Source: Elysia marginata (taxonomy: Eukaryota; Mollusca; Gastropoda; Plakobranchidae). Taken from it: 23,607 bases of DNA. The stretch lies in assembly GCA_019649035.1 (NCBI GenBank), contig BMAT01005477.1, positions 56,315 to 79,921 on the forward strand. Reading direction: 5' to 3'. Position numbers and translations under genes: made by a program. The notes below the pieces were generated by a model that was given only the letters and a program-made list of their open reading frames with translations, searched no databases and was not told where the DNA came from. Below, piece by piece: positions 20,069-23,607 of this stretch; within the stretch, counting starts at the first letter, position 1, and every line of letters starts with the position of its first letter.

Positions 20069-20166
20069 ATCAAATTCCTGCGAGAAGCCAATGTCACTGT
20101 CACTGTGCATTTGGTCAACATGTGGTAGAAACTCTGTCACATGAATATCTGGATAATGCTTTTCCT
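20069..20166 (-). CDS. PTPRG-like: R5 RPTP exon 3: juxtamembrane wedge region before D1
   Basis: The acceptor is CTTTTCAG and the donor is GAT|GTAAGA. Two bases complete a Glu codon begun in exon 2, and the exon ends in phase 0. It reads EEKHYPDIHVTEFLPHVDQ (first Glu split across the splice) and then MHSDSDIGFSQEFD. This aligns by eye with the PTPRG stretch [26 protein letters not shown], the helix-turn segment that starts the D1 domain. The motif GFSQEFD corresponds to the GFSEDFE common to RPTP D1 domains. Confidence 0.88.
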
Positions 20167-20514
20167 CTGAAAAGTTCAAAACATAATGGGAATTAGTCTT
20201 TTTCAGACAAACAGAAATTTTCTCAAATGCAAGGTCTATAAAAAATACGAATAAAAGACTCTGAAGAAAAGCCAAATAGAAAATCATTATGGACCATAGT
20301 GTGAGATGCTGCATAAAAACACTTTGCAGTTTGCCTTCGGTGCTAAAATTTAGAGCTTGTCTATATGGAGTAACAATAATTTTCCTAGCCACAAAACTGT
20401 AGATGCTTCCTTATTTTGTGTCACACATTTAAAAAAAAAAGCTGTCGCACAAACAGTTTCCAATTATTTTTAGATATTTCTAACTGCGTTATCAATGACT
20501 TATAAAACCAGTAC
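20167..20514 (-). other. Intron between exons 2 and 3
   Basis: Short AT-rich intron; nothing else seen. A minus-strand open frame of 138 codons (19976-20392) spans the whole of exon 3 and flanking intron but is interrupted by clear splice sites. Confidence 0.9.
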
Positions 20515-20621
20515 CGCTGAGCTCCTCGACTGGTAGTATTGGTTGCTGTACTGGCATACCATTGCTGGGCACCACAAAATAGCGGTAAGTATCCTGATAG
20601 CACTTTCTGCAGGTGTAAAAT
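20515..20621 (-). CDS. PTPRG-like: R5 RPTP exon 2: juxtamembrane RKC segment
   Basis: The acceptor is TTCCCAG and the donor is AGCG|GTACTG. One base completes the Arg codon from the previous exon, and one base is left over for the next. The reading is FYTCRKCYQDTYRYFV, then VPSNGMPVQQPILPVEELS. The RKC-x-Q-x-x-Y-x-Y pattern directly after the membrane resembles the WRKCFQAAYYYVED stretch of vertebrate PTPRG, which is a main reason for assigning the gene to the R5 group. The Cys residues next to the membrane could be palmitoylated (inference). The Pro-rich second half is a flexible linker to the phosphatase domain. Confidence 0.87.
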
Positions 20622-21475
20622 CTGGGAACAACAACAATAAGAAAAATAAATTGGCCTATCTCATACTCATATCTCATAAAGTAAACACAAAGTATACAAA
20701 ACATGTTACATGCAATTTTTTTTTAAAAGCTGAAGAAAAGGGCAAACTGTGGAATTGCTCTTCTTTGTCTTTGAAATTTTATTTCAGAGTATTAGGTGCC
20801 CAGCCATCCATAAGACCATGAGGTAAGAAAATGATATCTTTCACTAGAAGAGGAAATAAAGCTATAATTTTATGTAAAACCTGAAGATTTTCAAATACAG
20901 ATATAAGGTACTTTGTCTCAAAACCCTTGAGTTTGTCCTGTACTCAATATAAGGTTTAATCAACAAGAAGAGGGGTAATGTTAGTGCTCTCATTATTCTT
21001 GGCACACAAAGTTGCTATGTTATTTGATAATATTTCCATTGCTATCTTTACTTTTGAAGAGTATTAAAAAGAAAAAAGCCATTGGTTTATTGCTGGATGA
21101 GCCCTTGGGAACCAATAAAAAATTAACCTTGACTGGCTGAGGATTGAACCCACTTTTTCCACGATCTCTCAAATAGTAGTGAATCACCCTATCTATTGAG
21201 CCAACGCTTACCCGTCCCAGATGAAGCTTTATAAATTACACCCAACTGAGATAAGAACAGCTATCATTCGCCTTAAAAGCTAAAATGCACTGTGTACAAT
21301 TCACAATACAATAGATTTTTGTCATTGCTAGCTGCAAGGCTAGAGAAGAAAAAAGCGGAGGTGAAAGGCGGCACCATATAGCATTTTTATAAAGCTCAAA
21401 GGATGCAAAATGAATCCTAAAGAAATAATGAAAAAGAGAAAAGCGGTAGGGGAAGAGGGAGCATAATTCGCTGAC
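20622..21475 (-). other. Intron between the transmembrane exon and exon 2
   Basis: No exon. It contains the tRNA-derived SINE at about 21066-21217; otherwise AT-rich sequence. Confidence 0.88.
21066..21217 (-). mobile_element. tRNA-derived SINE
   Basis: On the minus strand an A-box-like TGGCTCAATAGAT (from 21203 downward) is followed 53 bases later by a perfect B-box core, GGTTCAATCC (21150-21141). Together these are the internal RNA polymerase III promoter of a tRNA-derived SINE. Downstream is a body with TTGGTTCCC and AATAAACCAAT forming a loose hairpin, ending in TTTTTTCTTTTT, which could serve as a pol III terminator or tail. It is not a working tRNA: the acceptor and anticodon stems do not pair. 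Ends are approximate, no target duplication was found, and the SINE family is unassigned. Confidence 0.72.
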
Positions 21476-21587
21476 CTGTATCCAACCAGCAGAGCAACAA
21501 TGACCACTACCAAGGCCAAGATGAGTACAATGGTCACTATAATGCCAGGGTGTACTCCAGAGCTTTGATGAGACTGTGAATAAGGTT
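21476..21587 (-). CDS. PTPRG-like: R5 RPTP exon 1 of window: ectodomain end and transmembrane helix
   Basis: The exon starts after acceptor TTTCAG and ends at ACAG|GTCAG. It enters with two bases of a split codon and leaves with two. The reading is a Ser/Gln/His-rich extracellular stub (PYSQSHQSSGVHPG) followed by a strongly hydrophobic helix, GIIVTIVLILALVVVIVALL, then VGYR. This is a single-pass type I transmembrane segment with the stop-transfer Arg at the exon end; Arg completes across the splice to the next exon. It places everything downstream in the cytoplasm. No upstream exon of matching phase was recognised in 21588-23607, so the preceding intron probably runs off the window. Confidence 0.88.
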
Positions 21588-23607
21588 CTGAAACACCAAA
21601 AAATTTTCTCTGAAGTTTTTTATGAAGCTAATAGACAATTATAAATGTAAAATTATAAAGAAGAATGATTTTTGAATTGTTTTACAAGTATTCATAAAAA
21701 CCCAATCCATTCCAATCTTCTTAAAATGGCAGCTTCAATATCCAATTTTGCATTTGCTTTTTTAAAATATTACTGACTGGGATTGTGGTAAAAGGGTGAG
21801 CAAGAAAAATTTCTTTCCCCACAAAATCAACTTTGCAATATACAGTGACCTAAGGACTTCTCTATAACTGTCGCCCATCACACTATCCTATAGACAATAA
21901 TTTGATTTGAATTGAACTGTTTTAAACAAATACTCATAAATATAAAGATTTTCAAGATTATAAACATACACTCACAAAGAAAAAGTGAGAGAGAGGGGCA
22001 TTTTAAAAATGGTGAGAAATGAAAATCTAAGGAAATGAATATTTTATTGACATCTGAAAGAGGGAGGATTAGTTGTGAAAATACTATTAGTAGTGCTAAT
22101 ATTAAAATTGTAGAATTTAAGGTGCAATCATCCATAATCGTTTCATTATAAGTTAAAAAAGAAAGCTTTGCACTGTTACTGTCAGCAGCCCAGCTTGGAA
22201 TAATCCACCTCATTTAATTAAAAGGAAGAATGCAATGACACCCCACAACGAGTAAGAGAAGATTGAGTGAAAGGAAACCTATAATCATTATAACTGGAAA
22301 AAAACACCAAAAAAAATTAATAAAAAATAAACAAAAACTACAAACTTAAAACAATACCAATACAAACAAAAAGCTATTTTAAACTGCCCTTTGAGTGATA
22401 TATTCAAAAGGAGGCTATCTGAATAATAATCTATAATCAGTATTTTAATAAGTTAAAAACAAATTTAGATTGTAATCTATAACAAATAAACCACACATGC
22501 AATACTAGACATTAAGATCAGACATGACATGTGCAGTTGAAAGGAAAATCTCTTTCCTCAACTCTTTATCATTGTCCAACTAAATATACATGAATAAATA
22601 GGGTTCATTATTTTATTTCATTTGTATCTCGCAAGTTAAGCTAACGAGTTATTTTGAGCACACAGAGGCTACAAAAATTTGCCCTGACTCATATATATAT
22701 ATACGAATATGTAGCTCCAACATTACAGTTTCAGAAGCTATTTCTAAACCACAGTAAAAGAATTGTTGGTGAAGTAGAAGAAAGGACCTCTGAGATTAAA
22801 AGAAAAATAGCAACTTCATATGATTATGTTAATATGTCTCAAATCAGAACTTAGGTATCACAAAATGTTACTTAATAAGTAGAAATTACTATTGTTGATG
22901 ATCAACTGTTAGAAGTTAAATATAAAAGAGAACATATCACATTGACAAAATGCAATGTTGGACACTTGCAGTGCTTTTAGCCAGTGCTTTTGATTAGAAT
23001 CATGAAATTCTATTGAAACAGTTATTAAATGAGAATGTGACAAAACATACTAAATCTGTTGGTTGTGATGGGGACAAAGTATTTTCAGAAACGACATAGC
23101 AAATAACAACACTGTGATGTGAATGATCTGATATTACGACTTTCTTACATTGAATTATATAAAACTGTCAAAAATTTTAATTGGATTGATGAAGAAATAT
23201 ATAAACGGTTGAAATGCAAGATAACATTTTTGTCCACCTTCACAACCAATAGATTTTCAATCACGATTTTACTTTCTTTCTTTAAAACCATAAGGTCTTT
23301 TGGGATAAAATTTTCAACACTGCTAAATGATGCAGTTTGACATGTATACAGGGCAAAGGCTTTTTATGATAGCCATATTTTTCTTTGCTATGCTTTAAAA
23401 TACTTTGTCTATCATCAGAAACAACAGAATCGCAACCTTTTGTCACAGCCTCAAATGTAAGTCACAAAAGAGTTTCTAAAAAAAGGGGGGGAAAAACAAA
23501 ATTTGAAACTAGCCTTAGACTTGCACATTTTGACATCCACAAATAAAAGATAACTCATATTCAAAAAAAGCAACAAAAAACATAATAGTTTGATATACAA
23601 CAACTGA
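21588..23607 (-). other. Upstream intron of the phosphatase gene, running off the window
   Basis: No further exon was recognised. The exon before 21587 must end with one base of a codon and encode ectodomain; I saw no FN3-like or carbonic-anhydrase-like stretch. Contents: dispersed repeat copy B (23051-23455), a short TA run near 22691-22703, and AT-rich sequence. Open frames at 21878-22213 and 22654-22854 show no domain pattern. Confidence 0.75.
23051..23455 (+). repeat. Dispersed repeat, copy B (about 405 bp)
   Basis: Second copy of the block at 1457-1869, same orientation, about 21.6 kb away. It lies upstream of the transmembrane exon, presumably in an intron of the phosphatase gene, while copy A lies beyond the gene's 3' end. 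The shared right-hand part (23294-23455) matches copy A base for base over long stretches with scattered substitutions. Sequence outside the block does not match, so this is two insertions of a mobile repeat rather than one large duplication (inference). Confidence 0.8.

Noticed and set aside
21141-21203. Possible functional tRNA gene
   Set aside because: A- and B-box are present, but the acceptor, anticodon and D stems do not pair; better explained as a tRNA-derived SINE.
21878-22213. Minus-strand frame with a hydrophobic stretch, as a possible ectodomain exon
   Set aside because: No splice sites of the required phase, no FN3 or carbonic-anhydrase pattern, and the hydrophobic run is typical of AT-rich noncoding sequence.

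Overview
This window is eukaryotic, AT-rich and mostly intron. It carries the 3' part of one large multi-exon gene on the minus strand: a type-R5 receptor protein tyrosine phosphatase (the group of vertebrate PTPRG/PTPRZ and insect Ptp99A). Fifteen coding exons can be read between 21587 and 4955, every intron has GT-AG ends, and the exon phases chain without conflict except at one place. The intron-rich layout, the R5 family and the repeat types (tRNA-derived SINE, hAT-like MITE, trinucleotide microsatellite) suggest an invertebrate animal, most likely a mollusc. Scattered TCTAGATCTAG-type motifs recall gastropod genomes, but that is recollection and weak evidence. Layout from high to low coordinates, which is the gene's 5' to 3' direction: 21588-23607 is intron or sequence beyond the visible gene and holds one copy of a dispersed repeat. 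21476-21587 encodes the transmembrane helix. 20515-20621 and 20069-20166 encode the juxtamembrane segment. 19627-15014 (five exons) encodes the first phosphatase domain (D1) as far as its catalytic Cys. 11568-11738 ends D1 and leads into D2. 11300-6822 (five exons) encodes D2, which has lost its catalytic residues and is a pseudophosphatase. 4955-5341 is the last exon, with a low-complexity tail and a terminal T-N-I that fits a class I PDZ ligand. The exon expected right after the D1 catalytic Cys (rest of the P-loop) is not readable; the intron where it should lie holds a 24-base N gap at 12905-12928. A second gene may be represented by one terminal exon on the plus strand at 1188-1290. It looks like the end of an SH3 domain and would be convergent with the phosphatase. 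Introns hold a hAT-like MITE with a perfect 8-bp target duplication (13205-13680), a large imperfect inverted repeat wrapped around a CTA microsatellite (about 8206-8809), a tRNA-derived SINE (about 21066-21217), a near-perfect 64-bp tandem duplication (7295-7422), several smaller minisatellites, and two copies of a roughly 410-bp repeat at the two ends of the window. D1 would dephosphorylate tyrosines on membrane-proximal substrates; D2 probably acts as a regulatory or docking module, as in vertebrate R5 members; and the C-terminus could anchor the receptor to PDZ scaffolds. The clearest biological signals are the matching intron positions and phases in D1 and D2, the degenerate D2 active site, and the unreadable catalytic exon. 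No wholly new system was seen.
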